Source of the DNA: Nymphaea colorata
Taxonomy: Eukaryota > Streptophyta > Magnoliopsida > Nymphaeales > Nymphaeaceae
Assembly: GCF_008831285.2 (NCBI RefSeq)
Contig: NC_045147.1
Location: 62,001-126,000 of the forward strand
Length of the DNA stretch: 64,000 nucleotides
Reading direction: 5' to 3'
The notes below the pieces were generated by a model, which was given only the letters and a program-made list of their open reading frames with translations, did no database searches and was not told the origin of the DNA. Shown piece by piece: positions 45,541 through 58,180 of this stretch. The position numbers were made by a program, and so were the translations under genes. Position 1 is the stretch's first letter. Every line of letters begins with the position of its first letter.

Positions 45541-46295
45541 TAAGCAATGGATATGCACCATGATTATTAACGAGCTCTGCATCATCATCTATACAATCAT
45601 TCTCCTAAAAGTCTGCAACCCGAAGTCAAGTGCCAATTATTTTCAGGCCCAAAAATAGATGACTAATATCCATTTCATTTTATCTACATAAGCAAAATCC
45701 TTTTAAGTAGGAAGAAATATATTAGCGAAAAAACATTCAATGTTTAGAGACAAAATAAGAAATGGGCTGTTTCTATGACTCACCAATTAGTATTCAACTC
45801 GGCTCTATAGCCAAGCCCTCTTATTATCCCAAAAGCAGTATAACTGAATGATAAATTTCATAAAAGTAAATTATTATCCACAAATTGAAAATGAGCAAGA
45901 TTTGGCTGAATTCAGACACTGTGTAACTCCATATAATAATAATGTGATTAGACAAAAAAAAATAGTAAAAGGCTTACAATTGTGAATATACAGCTTCACA
46001 TGCTAAACACCTGACCATCTGCAATTGTGCACTAAGCCCAACACATACAAAAGGGCTGCAAACAGATTGAACAAAGAAACACACTCAGCAAAATTAAATA
46101 AGACACCATGAATTTTGACGTGACATAAAAAGTTCCTAAAATTCTGATAATAGATTAATTGAAGTTGGAACATCACCAAAGGATACCTCTGAGTGCAATA
46201 GACGTTTCTTGCTTTAAACTCAGTAGAAAATACAATATGTGAACACAAGAGCCAGGTTCACTTATATGGGGTACCAAGCAAATATCAAGAAAACA

Positions 46296-46327
<32 letters not shown>

Positions 46328-46677
46328 CAATTCCCAACTAGTCCATTGATTTTGTGCACAAACCATGTATACAATTTGTGTCATGTTTAAAGTGCATTTT
46401 AAAACATACCTTATTAAGTCTAATTTGCTATTTCTTAAGGACTAGTTTAGTGAATCACGTATGCTAGCAAACACGTAAATAGTGAATAACTATGAGAACA
46501 TTATATAGCTTCAAAAGTTTTTGCCAAGTCAAACAATAAGGTTCTACTGCAGTTCAAAACTACAATAAAGTACCTGCTTCTACTGTGACGAAATAGCAAA
46601 CATATTACAAAGCAAGTTTAGCAATTGTTGGTCTCAAATGACTTGGGTTCGATTTTTACCCAAGTATCTACAATCAT
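45541..46677. other. Intergenic DNA
   Basis: AT-rich, with a GA microsatellite at about 46297-46327. No gene recognised. Confidence 0.4.
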
Positions 46678-47249
46678 TTGACCGTAGTCAGTAGAAAGAA
46701 TTTGGCATGTTCTCCTTCGTTCTTTGTAATAGACAAAAGTATAATTCAAACACTGAACATTACAGTAATAAACGATACAGAACCATATTATACAGAAAAC
46801 GAACAAAATGAACAACAAATAATACAGAGCAGACTAAGCATAAGTGACCCAAAAGAAGAAACGAGCTATAAACATAACCAATTCTACATAAAAGGAATAA
46901 TTGATAATAGAATAAGAAGAATATTAATTGATACAGGATCAGAAGAAAATTATATAACTCCACACCTAATTGAAAATGACATAGTATTACCCAGAAATCA
47001 TAAATATAAAGACATACAAGGAAAATATAATAACTAGTAAAGGTAAAATAAGTAAAGAAATACATGTACAAACTACACATTTGAAGTATCATTTGAAATA
47101 CAAGAACATCGGAATGATAGACAAATAAGAATAATATTAGGAACTAAGTGGTTAAACAAATATGATAATTACAAGATAGAGAAGGACATCATAGAAATAC
47201 AAAGTATGGGAAAAAGAATAATAATACCAAGAGGTCTGGATGATTAATC
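46678..47249 (+). pseudogene. Caulimovirid-like aspartic protease fragment
   Basis: A retropepsin-type active site, ILIDTGSEENYITPHLI, lies at about 46926-46976, preceded by FYIKGIIDNR. After a stop at 47035 the frame is interrupted, and later LGTKWLNKYDNYKIE near 47140 matches the distal protease region typical of pararetroviral polyproteins. The reading is AT-rich and lysine/isoleucine-rich like many caulimovirid genomes. It is an old, broken copy. A divergent retrotransposon protease is the alternative; the neighbouring segments and the RT at 52574-53225 favour a pararetroviral source. Confidence 0.55.
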
Positions 47250-47987
47250 AGACAAATGCACAAAGCTTTAATGAAGAGTGTAGAAAACCAAGTGCAAGAA
47301 TTAGGCTATTTAACACAATAAACATATATATTTTGATAAATAAATTTATAAAGAATCTAAAAGAAATGGTTTTGGAAAGATATGAATTGTACACACACAC
47401 ACCGACTGATTATGAATATTCTGACACTGATTATTCAGAAGATGAGTACTATTATAGAAACTTAGAAAACAGAATGTTTGATTAAAATGATAAAATTTAA
47501 AGAAGGGATACATAGTACCAATTAACTCCCTAGAACATAAAAAACAAGTACTACTAAAAACCAGAAACAAGTGGATACCATGGTTAAAGAAAATGATAAT
47601 TGTAAGACAATTTATTGATAAATTAATAATAAAAGTAACAAACAGATGGTCAAGAGATATTAGAAACCTATCATCAGGGAAATCATTTTCAGATATAGAA
47701 TACGAAGAAGAAAATTATCACTAGAATAAATTCCAAGACATTTGCTAAAAAATGTAAAAAGCAATTTAGTAGAAGGAATAAAGAGCAACTACAATGTTAT
47801 TTTAAAATATACTACTTGATACACACATTTATTGGTAAAATACAACGAAGAATAATTAACAAGAGACTACAGGAAATAGAGAGATTATCGAGATTTGAAT
47901 ATGAACTACTTGAAAGATCATTGGATAGAGTAGTGTATAACCATTATCATGAATATAGTCCACCTGAATCAGATGATGACTACGAAT
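47250..47987 (+). pseudogene. Probable caulimovirid-like polyprotein debris downstream of the protease
   Basis: Several open pieces in different frames share the lysine-, tyrosine- and acid-rich style of the protease segment. One (to 47485) ends in a stretch rich in Tyr, Asp and Glu. Another (about 47508-47722) includes VPINSLEHKKQVLLK. A third ends near 47987 with YHEYSPPESDDDYE. I cannot assign a domain to any of them, and the frames are broken by stops and shifts. Attribution rests on continuity with 46678-47249. Confidence 0.4.
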
Positions 47988-48272
47988 AAACCACCCATGA
48001 CAAGGAGGAGAGCTCTTGGGAAATAACAGGTCTGGGTCCCTCGTTGGATTTTGAATGACCACCTTCACAGTTCGTATTCATACTGGAAATCAGAATCAAA
48101 CGAGCTTTGGGAGCCAAGAGCGCATCGCCGGTAGAAGGGACGAGACAACCACTGCACACCCAGAGGTGGACCGGTCGGCCCAACCCAAAATCCAACTATG
48201 AGCTTTTTAACTGCAACAACTTAAATATACGCTGACTCCTGCATACAATCTACACGCACAAAAAGCAAGGCA

Positions 48273-50095
48273 GTTCGCCAGCACAACTGGCGATTGTCAC
48301 ACCCCACTTACATATACTCCTGGGGTTTATTTGCTCATCCGGTGACATGACAATGACCCTCTAAGTCTGATTACTTTTGGTCTTGATTGAAGCTTGATCC
48401 GCGAGCTGTTGGAATGCATTTACAGCAGAGAGGAATTCTGTTCGAGAGATAACCTATAGCAGTAGCAGCGGGCTGAAGAGGCATTCGCCTGCGCTGATCC
48501 AGTGACAGCTCCCCCTAATCACTAAATAATAGGGGTCACTTGACATTCCGACGAAGCACCTTAACTTCTGGATGATCTTATTTTGCTATTCTAGTAGACC
48601 ATAACTACTGCCTACTACTGTGAGTATAAGGTGCTACCGAGGGAGGGGAACCAGCTGTGGAGCCTGTTGCAGTAGTTGGTCAGGGAGAGGGAAGCTATCC
48701 AGGATTTAACTGAAAACCGAGGGTCATTACTAGCTTTCTCCCTTTGTGGTGTTGCCAGACATAGCTCCTGCAGGTTTGTCTTGAACTCCCTATAGTTGCG
48801 TGGGAGGGTGTAGTTTGCTTCCGGCCCACCATTCTGGTTTGTAGCAGATAGGGGATCCTCCAAAGCACGATTTGCTGACGACACATTCCCAAGCTACCGC
48901 ACTTACCCAGGGCAAGGGAGGGAATTGTTCGGCCTAGGGACTATAATACGAGCTCACCTAGAGCTCGGTCATCCCGTGCTGAGACCTCTACCGAGGATGG
49001 CCTAAATCTAACTGAGGTTACCTTTTCTTGCAAGGGCATGCCTGCGATACGTGAGGACAATCGTAGGGAGGCTAAGGATTCAACTGTGGGAGTGGCTATG
49101 GGAGATGTCGAGGAACACAGGGAGGCTGATTCTTTAGGGTCGACTATGGCAACATTGGGCAAAGACAAGGATACTTTAAAGGAGGTTATCATATGGGGTG
49201 GAAGTCTAAGACGCATTGTAAACCTTGGGAAGGTTAAGAGCACAAGACGAGAGAAAGGCCTAGGCACACCACACCCAGAAAGACGATGGGCTCGACATGG
49301 AGAGGAGCCGACTTTGAGCAACCTAGGGCAACCTAGGCGAGAGGGGCTCGAGCCCACTTTTCAGATCTAGATCGAGGAGCTCAGGCCAACCTGGGCACGT
49401 GAGGGCTTCGGCCCAAATTCAGACTTTGACTTTGACTTTGTTCTTTACTTTGGAACGATATTTGCTTTTGTATCGGTTTGCTTTGTTGATTTGGTTTTGT
49501 GTGTGTCTCATCTCGAGACTTTGCTTGAACCGGTTCTAGCTCTTGTATATAAGCTAAAAACCGAGACAGTGTATTCATTCTTGCATAATAGAAGTTGAGT
49601 TTTCTCTTTCCTCTTGCGTGGAGAGCTTGGTCCCTAGGGCGTGGCTTCCTTTGGAAGCACTACACTACAATACTCACCTTAGCCGTGAGAATATTAGTGG
49701 AATCCTCTAGATGAATGGCGGCCAGAAGCCATTAATGGAGGAGTTCAACAACGATCATCCTGAACCAAGTTTTTTAGGTAGGGAGCCATGCATTCACCTT
49801 GAGCACGAAGGTGTTTAGAGGTGGCTGATCTATAGTACGTGTGGAGAAGATGACGTGACCGTGGTTTTGGCCGGCGAGCATCTTCACCATCGACATCTAG
49901 CGAAGCATCTACCATCGAGCTAAGCATTCCCTTCTTTCAATACTTAGTGGTAGTGGTTTTGGTTTCCGTCCAGCTTATGAGATCACTGTTAGATTCACCT
50001 TTGCATTCGAGGAACCCCTCGTCGAACTGGGGTTGAATTGAGCGGTATCGATTAGGTTGAAGATCAGGTTGTTCTGTTGATTCAGGAGAGAAACA
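48273..50095 (+). repeat. LTR-like repeat X, copy 1 (left inverted arm)
   Basis: This 1.8-kb stretch is similar, in opposite orientation, to 53229-55053 along its whole length. It contains TGTCACACCCC at 48295, a TATA box at 49548 and an end near GGAGAGAAACA, all reminiscent of a long LTR. Because similarity between copies extends about 22 bases left of TGTCAC (through GTTCGCCAG), the repeat is not simply bounded by that TG. Open frames inside are shared shadows. No coding function is claimed. Confidence 0.75.
49548..49554 (+). promoter_or_regulatory. TATA box in repeat X copy 1
   Basis: TATATAA in the context CTCTTGTATATAAGCTAAAA is kept in copy 2 (53776-53782 on the minus strand, TATATAA). 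It sits about 1.25 kb into the repeat, as expected for a U3-R boundary in a long LTR. Confidence 0.5.
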
Positions 50096-51909
50096 ATGCA
50101 TTTGGCTGTCCCAAACCAGCCGTCTAAGTTCGGGTTTCTCCTTGATTAATCATGGCTTGATGTGGTGATTTCATGTCCGCACGTTGAAGTTCTGATCCAT
50201 CTTGTTCTACGGCGTGAAACAAGCAAGAAGAAGAAGAAAGGAGATGAAGAATCGAACAAGAAGAAGGTTGCAGGTTTCTGTAGGAAGCCACGACACATTC
50301 GCCTGATCAGAGGCCTATTTTCGGTGAACCACCAGGAGTTAGAGGATGGGTCTGGTACCGTTCGATTTGTCTCGCCGTCCTCTACAACATAGTCAAATTT
50401 CATGGTCATCAACCATTGTTTGATGGCAGAATCAACATTGGAAATTCTCTGGCCTGCGCTAGCCTACCACCGAAAATAATGATCTAATCCTTACCGCCGG
50501 TGACGTTTCCGATCCATTCAGGCCAGACTTGGGTCATTCATGAATTTGGCTGAATAATTTCCATACTGCCCTTGCCTGGATTTTTTTTCCTAAGTGACTA
50601 ATTATTTGTGAAGGGCATTCTGGTCCAAGGCAGTAAGCCATATCCCCAGCACCTCCTAGTTGAAGAGAACCCTAGCCGTTAAGGTTTAGAGGGCACAATG
50701 CACGACAAACACCTTCCTTATTCAATTCCGACGGTTTTGGCAAGGCTGATTGCGTCGAGGATTGTGGAAGGACACGCGGCAGACCGAGAAGGTGACCTCC
50801 AGCTGGGCGACTCATTTGGAACGGTTTTTCAGCACAAGCAGGGAAAGCACACCAAGTGTCCCTCATTCAAAAAGGAAGGGGCACACTTTCCTGAACCACT
50901 CCTAATTTTTTGGGGGAGTGATCCTTGCGCACTCTAGGTTCATCGAACCAGGATGGGAGCAGTTAAAGTAGATACCAAGTGGAGCAACATGGAGGTGCCA
51001 TGTGTCTTGGCAGCTACCATGACCCAAAGAAAAGGTCGACTTACCACTAGCACCCCCCTACAATCAAAGAAAGTGGAGATTGCGGACCATTTTGGGAAAG
51101 TTCCACTTGCCTCATCCAAGTTGCATCAAAGAGGAGGACAACCGAACCCTAGCAGCTGTTGGAAGAGGAGGACGACACCTCTTGCGGACTTTCCAAAGTA
51201 TCCAAGGCAGCTGAGAAGAAGAGGGAGCCCTACCCGCCGGATTACGACTGACATACCTCGCCAGAAGGAGCTCCGTTCACCGGACAATGGAAGACATGTG
51301 TGCATGAGCGCTTCCCATGCTTGCTTCCCCTAATTGACATTTCTTCCTTGGGGTTTAAATCTGATCCAGTGAAGTGTATCTACTCATCTAACCATCTTTT
51401 CTTGTTGTTTGGACTTTGACCGCCATATGCTTTGTTTGGATCAATCGGAGGCTTGTACGAAATATCGTGAGGGGAGCTTCAACCATGTTTATCTTGGGGA
51501 ATCAAAAATACCCTACTGGGCCGAAGGTGCAGAAAGGATTAAGGAAAGCCTCAACGTCCGCCAGCGTCCTTCGGCGATCGTCTCCCCCAATCTCTACAAA
51601 TACCGGGGTTCATACGGTCATACACGGTGAAAGCTTTCCAAAGTTAGAAGTTAATTCTTTGCTAATTTTCAAACTTAATACTTGCTGGATTGTGTACCAT
51701 GACTTGTATAACAGCGAAGAAGGACGAGGCATCAACCACGACCGTGCTGAAGTTGCTACCAGGGGAGAGAATGAACAGCGTCCGTCGGGCGATATAGACG
51801 ATTGCATCCCCCAACATCATCTAGATTCAACTTCGGGTTAAACGGAGATTGGGTGATTAGATCCACTTCTCTCCCTTGCGATTATTGATTGGCAAAACAG
51901 TAATTTCTC
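50096..51909. other. Spacer between inverted arms, unassigned
   Basis: No gene recognised; several medium open frames (for example 50953-51333) lack any family resemblance. The right part probably belongs to repeat Y, whose clearly shared segment starts near 51910. Confidence 0.35.
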
Positions 51910-52507
51910 TTTGTTAGTTGTTCTAGTTCAAGGTGTTCGATTGCTGCCCATGATTTGGAGGAAACTGGATATCGAGGGGCAACCATTGGTTGCTGGATCA
52001 TCTCCCTCGATAAAGCTAGAGGAGTCCCCAAGCGACACCTCGGGAAGTAAACTCGGTTCACCCTATAGAACTGTGGCTGGGTGCATCTATTTTAAACTGT
52101 CTTTGGACACACAACCGGCGGGGATCCCTCCAAAGCCGTGGGCTAAGGACACGATTCCCGGGTTGTAAGCCTATCTAGGGTGAAGGGTGTGGTTTGGCCG
52201 CCTAGGGATTGCTTGATAGGGTAGTTTGTGATGTGCTGGATGTGAGTGAGGAGTGAATCTTTGTAACACTTGCAGTTGTATTAAGCCTCTTCACACATCT
52301 AGTCCTCTTGTAGTAGGTGAAACCGGGTTTGGGAAAACCTAACTTGTATTCTCTTGTCCTACTATTTACGCCGGGGTGACTGTCCGGCCGGGAACCATCT
52401 CTTGTATTAATATTTTAAACCTATATTCAGGCAACCTCCTCCTAGATCTTGGAGTAGGATCGGTCGGTTTTAGAGATATTTTTGCCGCAGCAAGACCGAC
52501 CCTAACA
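51910..52507 (+). repeat. LTR-like repeat Y, copy 1
   Basis: Shares with 57666-58180 (other strand) the blocks CACCCTATAGAAYTGTGG, GGCTAAGGACACGAT-like sequence and an end CAAGACCGACCCTAACA. The CCTAACA end at 52501-52507 is LTR-like. The left limit is uncertain. Confidence 0.6.
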
Positions 52508-52573
52508 TTTGTACTGGCCTTGAGACTTTAGTCATTATAGTAGGCTAAGACCTCACGGGTGGGCAAACTCTCT

Positions 52574-53225
52574 TTAAAAAACAAAGTGATAGTATTCTTT
52601 ATCTTTCTTAAGTTTTGCTTCTAAAGGTTTGTAGTATTTAGCAAGATGAGGTATATGTTCTCTTACTTGATTAACTAATCCTAGGAATGATTGTAGTTTA
52701 GTTTTTGTATCTAGGTCATCAAAACTTGCTCTTTTTTGTACTATATGGTTTTGCATTTTTATACTTGCTTTACCTATTTCAATTCCTAGAAATTCTATCT
52801 GATTTTTACATATGACTGCGTTGCTTTTACTTAATGCTATACAAGTTTTTTCCACATAGTCCATAAATTCATTTGGTAAGTTGTAATGATCTTCTTTAGT
52901 ATGACTATATAATAGTATATCATCAATATAAATTACACAGTTTCTTAGTCCTGTAAAATTTTTATGCATAAAATCTTGGAATCTCCTGGGGGCTTTTTTC
53001 ATAGCCAAAAGGTAATACATTCCAATCGTAAAATCCATTAGGAACTGTGAACGCAGTTAGTGCTTTACTTTCTTCTGTTAGCTTTAAATTATAAAATCCG
53101 CTTTTGAAGTCAAATTTGCCAAAGTATTTATATTCTAATATCTGTTTTAATTTTAGTATTTTATTGGGTATTGGATAGTTGTATGTTTTGGTTTTAGCAT
53201 TCATATTTCTGTAATCAATCACCAA
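52574..53225 (-). pseudogene. Caulimovirid-like reverse transcriptase fragment
   Basis: On the minus strand: VIDYRNMNAKTKTYNYPIPN, then FGKFDFKSGFYNLKL and LPFGYEKSP, then after a frame change near 53000 the active site VIYIDDILLYSH, LSKSNAVICKNQIEFLGIEI, MQNHIV and LQSFLGLVNQVREHI. The FLGIEIG...QNHI spacing is typical of Caulimoviridae more than of Ty3/gypsy. RNase H is missing and the fragment is cut at both sides by repeats X and Y. An endogenous, defective copy. Confidence 0.75.
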
Positions 53226-53228
53226 CCT

Positions 53229-55053
53229 TGTTCATTTTTCTCCTTAATCAACCGAACAACCCGATCTTCAACCTAATCGATACCGCTCATTTCAACCTCA
53301 GCTAGACAAGGGGTTCCTCGAATGCAAAGGTAAATCTAACATTGACCTCATAGGCTGGACAGAAATCAAAACCACTACCATTAAGTTTTGGAAGAAGGGA
53401 ATACTTTGATCGATTGTAGATGCTTCACCGGATGTCGATGGTGAAGATGATCGCCGGCCAGAACCACAGGCATGTCTTCTTCTCCACATGCCCTATAGAC
53501 CAACCACCTCTAAACACCTTTGTGCTCAAGGTGAATGCATGGCTGCCTACCCAAAAGACTTGGTTCGGAGTTATCGTTGTTGAACTCCTCCATTAATAGC
53601 TTCCGGCCACCATTCATCTAGAGGATTCCACCAATATTCTCACGGCTAAGGTGAGTGTTGTAGTGTAGTGCGTTCAAAGGAAGCCACGCCCTAGGGACCA
53701 AGCTCTCCACGCAAGAGGGAAGAGAAAACTCAACTTTGATTATGCAAGAATGAGTACATTGTCTCGGTTTTTAGCTTATATACAAGAGCTAGAACCAGTT
53801 CAAGCAAAGTCTCGACATGAGACACACACAAAACCAAATCAACAAAGCAAACCGATACAAAAGCAAATATCGTTCCAAAGCAAAGAACAAAGTCTGGATT
53901 TGGGCCGAAGCCCTCACGCACCCAGGTTGGCCTAAGCTCCTCGATCTGGATCTGAAAAGTGGGCTCGAGCCCCTCTCGCCTAGGTTGCCCTAGACTGCTC
54001 AAAGTTGGCTCCTCTCCATGTCGAGCCCATCATCTTTGTAGGTGTGGTGTACCTAGGCCTTTCTCCTATCTCTTGCTCTTAACCTCCCTGAGGTTTACAA
54101 CGCATCTTGGACTTCCATCCCATATGATAACTTCCCTTAGAATATCCTCATCTCTGCCCACCATTGCCATAGTCGACCCGAAAGAATCAGCCTCCCTGTG
54201 CTCCTCGACATCTCCCATAGCCACTCCCGCAGTTGAATCCTTAGCCTCCCTGTGATTCTCCTCGTGTATAGCAGGCACGCTCTCGCAAGAAAAGGTAACC
54301 TCACTTAGATTTAGGTTGTCCTCGACAGAGGTCTCAGCGCGGGATGACCGAGCTCTAGCTGGGCTTGTATCACAGTTCCTAGGCCGAACAATCCACATCC
54401 TTGCCCTGGTAAGTCTGGTAGCTTGGGAATGTGTCATCAACAAATCATGCTTTGGAGGATCCCCTATCAACTACAAACCAGAATGGTGGGCTGGAAACAA
54501 ACTGCACCCTCTGATGCAACTATAGGGAGTTCAAGACAAACCTACCAGAGCTATGTCCAGCGACACCACAAAGGGAGAAAGCCAGTAATGACCCTCAGTT
54601 TTCAGTAAAATCCTCAACAGCTTCTCGCTCCATGACCAGCTGCTGCAACAGGCTCTGCAGCTGGTTTCTATACCTCGGTAGCACCTTATACTCACAGCGG
54701 TAGGCAGTAGTTACGTTCTATTAGAACAGCAAGATAAGATCATCCAAAAGTTAAGTTGCTTCATCGGAATGTTAAGTAATCTCTATTATTTAGGGGGAGC
54801 TATCACCAGATCGGCACCAGCGAATGCCTCTTCAGTCTGTTGCTACTGCTATAGGTGATCACCGCCCCTCTAATAGTCTCTCGAACAAAATTCCTCCCAT
54901 CTCTAAATGCATTCCGACAATTCGTAGATCAAGCTTCAATGAAGACCAAAAGTAATGAGAGTTAGAGGGTCATGGTCATGTCACGAGATGAGCAAATGAA
55001 CCCCATGAGTAGATGTAAGTAGGGTGTGACAATTGCCGGTTGCACTGGCGAAT
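53229..55053 (-). repeat. LTR-like repeat X, copy 2 (right inverted arm)
   Basis: Inverted relative of 48273-50095, of nearly equal length (about 1825 versus 1823). Its inner end abuts the pararetroviral RT within a few bases. It carries the conserved TATATAA and the GTGTGACAATTGCC outer end. Confidence 0.75.
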
Positions 55054-56439
55054 GCATATACTCCTAAGCAGCTACGATACAGCTCCAGTTATCCTCCATT
55101 TGCAGCTCCTCTCGACTTGGTTCAGCTCACACAAACAAACAACATCAAATCCTAGAAAATTGATAGGAATTAATCCACAAAGCTAGGATCGTCACCGTGA
55201 TATCGGGATTACCCAAACTATGTGACAGATTGGGGCGCAAGCAAGGATCCTCCTTGCAGGTTTGTTCCTAGCGACATGTAGGTGGATGCAACGCTCGCCA
55301 ATTTTTAGAAAATCACAGGAAGCTCCAAAAATCCTCAAACTCGGGCAGAAGGTTGCTGACACCTCCAGGAGTGGACGCCCAACAGCTCATCTCCAAACAA
55401 GCTACCCAGAAGAATCGCATGAAGGTTCTGGAGGGCTATCGCCTAACGGTGCTTCCTAAAGAACAGAATGCGCCCATCTTGGCATAATCGCTCCAATTCG
55501 CCCAAAATCCCCAAAATTGATGGCAGCCATGATAAAAAACAGTCCAATCAGCAAAGTAGCAACAAAAGAAAGTAGTGCAATCACTGGAATCACAGAGAAA
55601 CCCAAGATTCTAATGAATTTGGGGAAGTTGCTGCCTAACGGCGGATTCCGGCTAATACCGCTGCCATTTCCCACCCAATTCTGACCGATGAAGATTCTGA
55701 TGCCGTTCGTGGTCGGATTGCCCCCAAATTTGGTCAAATTGCTCTTCTCCTCTGGGCGATCCTTCTGTAATAGGTTGATCCTACTAAAAATCTTCCGATC
55801 ATCATGATTTTGTCACTGATTAGAGAATACCTAAATCAGGTATCATAGAAAGAGCCTCAACGTTGAATGTCGATCGTCCTTCGTTCAATTTACCTCCTCC
55901 TTCGTTGATCCTCGGTACCAATGATCAGAAATGGTGTTTAGACCTCAGATCACGATCAGGAGTTGGGGATAAGTCATGAGATCAATCCCACAGGGGTCAG
56001 TGTTATACGATCACTGAAACAGTGACCGAATGCACTGAATCTCCATGGGAGTCATCGATCGGACCCATCCTTGATCGAAAATAGGATCGCCCGATCTATC
56101 CAACGTTAACCCAATGATCGGAGTTGCTGACGTCAGCAGTGTGAGGCTACTTTGATCATTCACATAGAAACTCCAAAGATAAGTAGCAAAGGCAAATGAT
56201 ACTTATCTGGCTAGAGGTTCTGTCGAAAGTCATTGCACAAATGCAAGGATCGTCGGTCGATGATCGATCGTCGTTCCCCTCGTCTGCAATCCCAGCTTAG
56301 CTCGCCCTCTATTCCTTCTCTTGATCAGAAGGAATGCACCAATGCTCAACCTTTGGTTGCCCAATGGGATCTCATTGTTTGTCATTCCATGTAGTGGATT
56401 CTGGCAATGCTTCTTTGGAAATCCTTAGTGAAGAGGAAC
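55054..56439. other. Unassigned DNA
   Basis: No gene recognised. GATCG-rich patches near 56040-56270 are notable, but I see no terminus or coding signal. Confidence 0.35.
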
Positions 56440-57520
56440 TAGTAGGAGGTAATGGCACCAAGGAAGTCGCTAGGGGAGAAGAGAAACTCGCGGGAGAAGA
56501 GGGAGAACAGACAGAGAGAGAAAACATTTCAAAACTTCATTATCCTTTTTCACATATGGTTACACTCGCTAATGCAATTCTTTATATTGTTCATCATCTC
56601 GGGCCAGCTCTCCTTCTCGGCTCGAGACAGTACAAAAGCTGGAACAGAAAAGAACTAAAAACGAGTAGAAACCGAGTCGGTCAAGCCATCTCGCCTGCTA
56701 AAACAAAACTGTGCCTAAGTGTGCGCTCGTACCGCTTTGCTCGTCTCGATTTGCCGTCTCGCCTTCTCCTTACTGAGCCTAGGCTCGGATCTGACCATTG
56801 TCGCTGGCTCTGGGCTTGGTCGCTGCGTCTGAACAGACCTCATCCCCTTTGAACCCGGTCAACTCTGCAACCGCTGACTCTTTGACTGGGCATTTACCGC
56901 TCTTTCCCCATGTGCCTCACTCGACCCTATGTGGGCTCGAACCCAGCTGACTTAGCCAAATGTTCTACTTGGGCGCTGACCACCCACTCTCACTGTCCCT
57001 GGTTTGCATGAGCGCTGGGTTCGGACCTATTCTCAATCTCTTCATGCCGCATAGCCTCACTTATCTTTTGGAGGCCCAGGTCTGTCTCTGCTATAGATCC
57101 TTCCTGCATCTGGCTAGTGAGGCTACATGCATTAGCTTCACTTTGAAGCTCATCGCTTTTCGCCTTCGCGTCCTAGATAACCTCACAACCAATATGCTTG
57201 GCAGCGCTGTCCGCTGCTGCTATGGTGCGAAAGCGCGCGGCGCCTTCAGCCCTTGGTGCACGCCATCAGCCACGCTTGCGGCCACTGCTCGATGTTGTCA
57301 TTGCCCCTCAGCCGAATGTTCCTTGTTGTTCTCGGCGATGTCCTTGGCCCTGCGCTGGCCCATGGCCAATGTCTCTCATAACCTCCCATGCACTGTCGAC
57401 GGGGTTCCCTACTCTTGGCCTTGGCTAGTGCCTTCGGCCCGCTGTGCTGCTCATCCTACGGTCGTGTCTTCGGCCATGCACGGCAGGCCTCTAGGTAGGT
57501 CTGTATCAAGACATGTCAGA
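56440..57520 (-). repeat. LTR-like repeat X, diverged copy 3
   Basis: Block-wise similarity to copies 2 and 4 in the same orientation: AAGGAAGTCGCTAGGGGAGA, then GGGAGAACAGACAGAGAG, then GCTCGAGACAGTACAAAAGC, and scattered TAGCCTCACTT words. The interior is GC-richer and strongly diverged. Limits are approximate. Confidence 0.5.
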
Positions 57521-57665
57521 TAACGGTTCTACAGCCAGATAGCTTGCGGGCACCACTGCCTGTGACCAACTGCTGGTGTGCGCAGCAGCGGTTGTTGGAC
57601 AGATGGCCGGCGGGCGGTTGAAGCCCACTGCTACCTTTGAACTTCGGCGGGATTGTATTGCTGCC

Positions 57666-58180
57666 TGTTAGGGTCGGACCTAGCAGCGGACTGAAAATGC
57701 TACCGAAGACTGAACCTACTCCCAAGATCTATGGGGTATGGCGCACTAGAGATCAAATGAAGTAGGGTTTTAAAATTTTTCCCCGGCTGGATAGTAGCCC
57801 CAGCTCAAATATTAACCCTAGGACGGTAGTACAAGTGAGGTTAAACCCGCCCAAGTCTTAACCTACTACACAACTACAAGATGGGTGACTTATTACAATT
57901 GAGAGTGATACATATTGCACTCAAGCTCATTCAGCCATACACATTCAAGCACATACCAAACCATCTTGTCAAAACATGCCTATGCATACAAACTATGCCC
58001 CAAACCCTTAGGTAAGTTAATAAAGCCTAGGATTGTGTCCTTTAGTGCCTCGGAGGAACCCACAGTCGATTGGTAGGCTTGTCACCACCTGGAAACAATT
58101 AACACCCACCACAATTCTATAGGGTGGTTAAAATCTCACCTCTCAGGGCCACACCCAAGGTCTCCTCTAGCTACCACCAA
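57666..58180 (-). repeat. LTR-like repeat Y, copy 2
   Basis: Inverted relative of 51910-52507. It begins on the plus strand with TGTTAGGGTCGGACCTAGCA and contains the CTATAGGGTGG and TTGTGTCCTTTAGTGCC blocks. It probably extends right beyond 58180, but similarity becomes hard to follow. Confidence 0.55.

Noticed and set aside
48273-48295. Exact LTR boundary at TGTCACACCCC for repeat X
   Set aside because: Similarity between the two arms continues about 22 bases further out, so TG at 48295 cannot be taken as a proven element boundary.
48941-49357. 138-codon minus-strand frame with a similar frame in the inverted arm (53959-54255)
   Set aside because: The similarity follows from DNA-level homology of the arms. 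The frames differ in length, have no domain and are on the antisense of the presumed LTR promoter.
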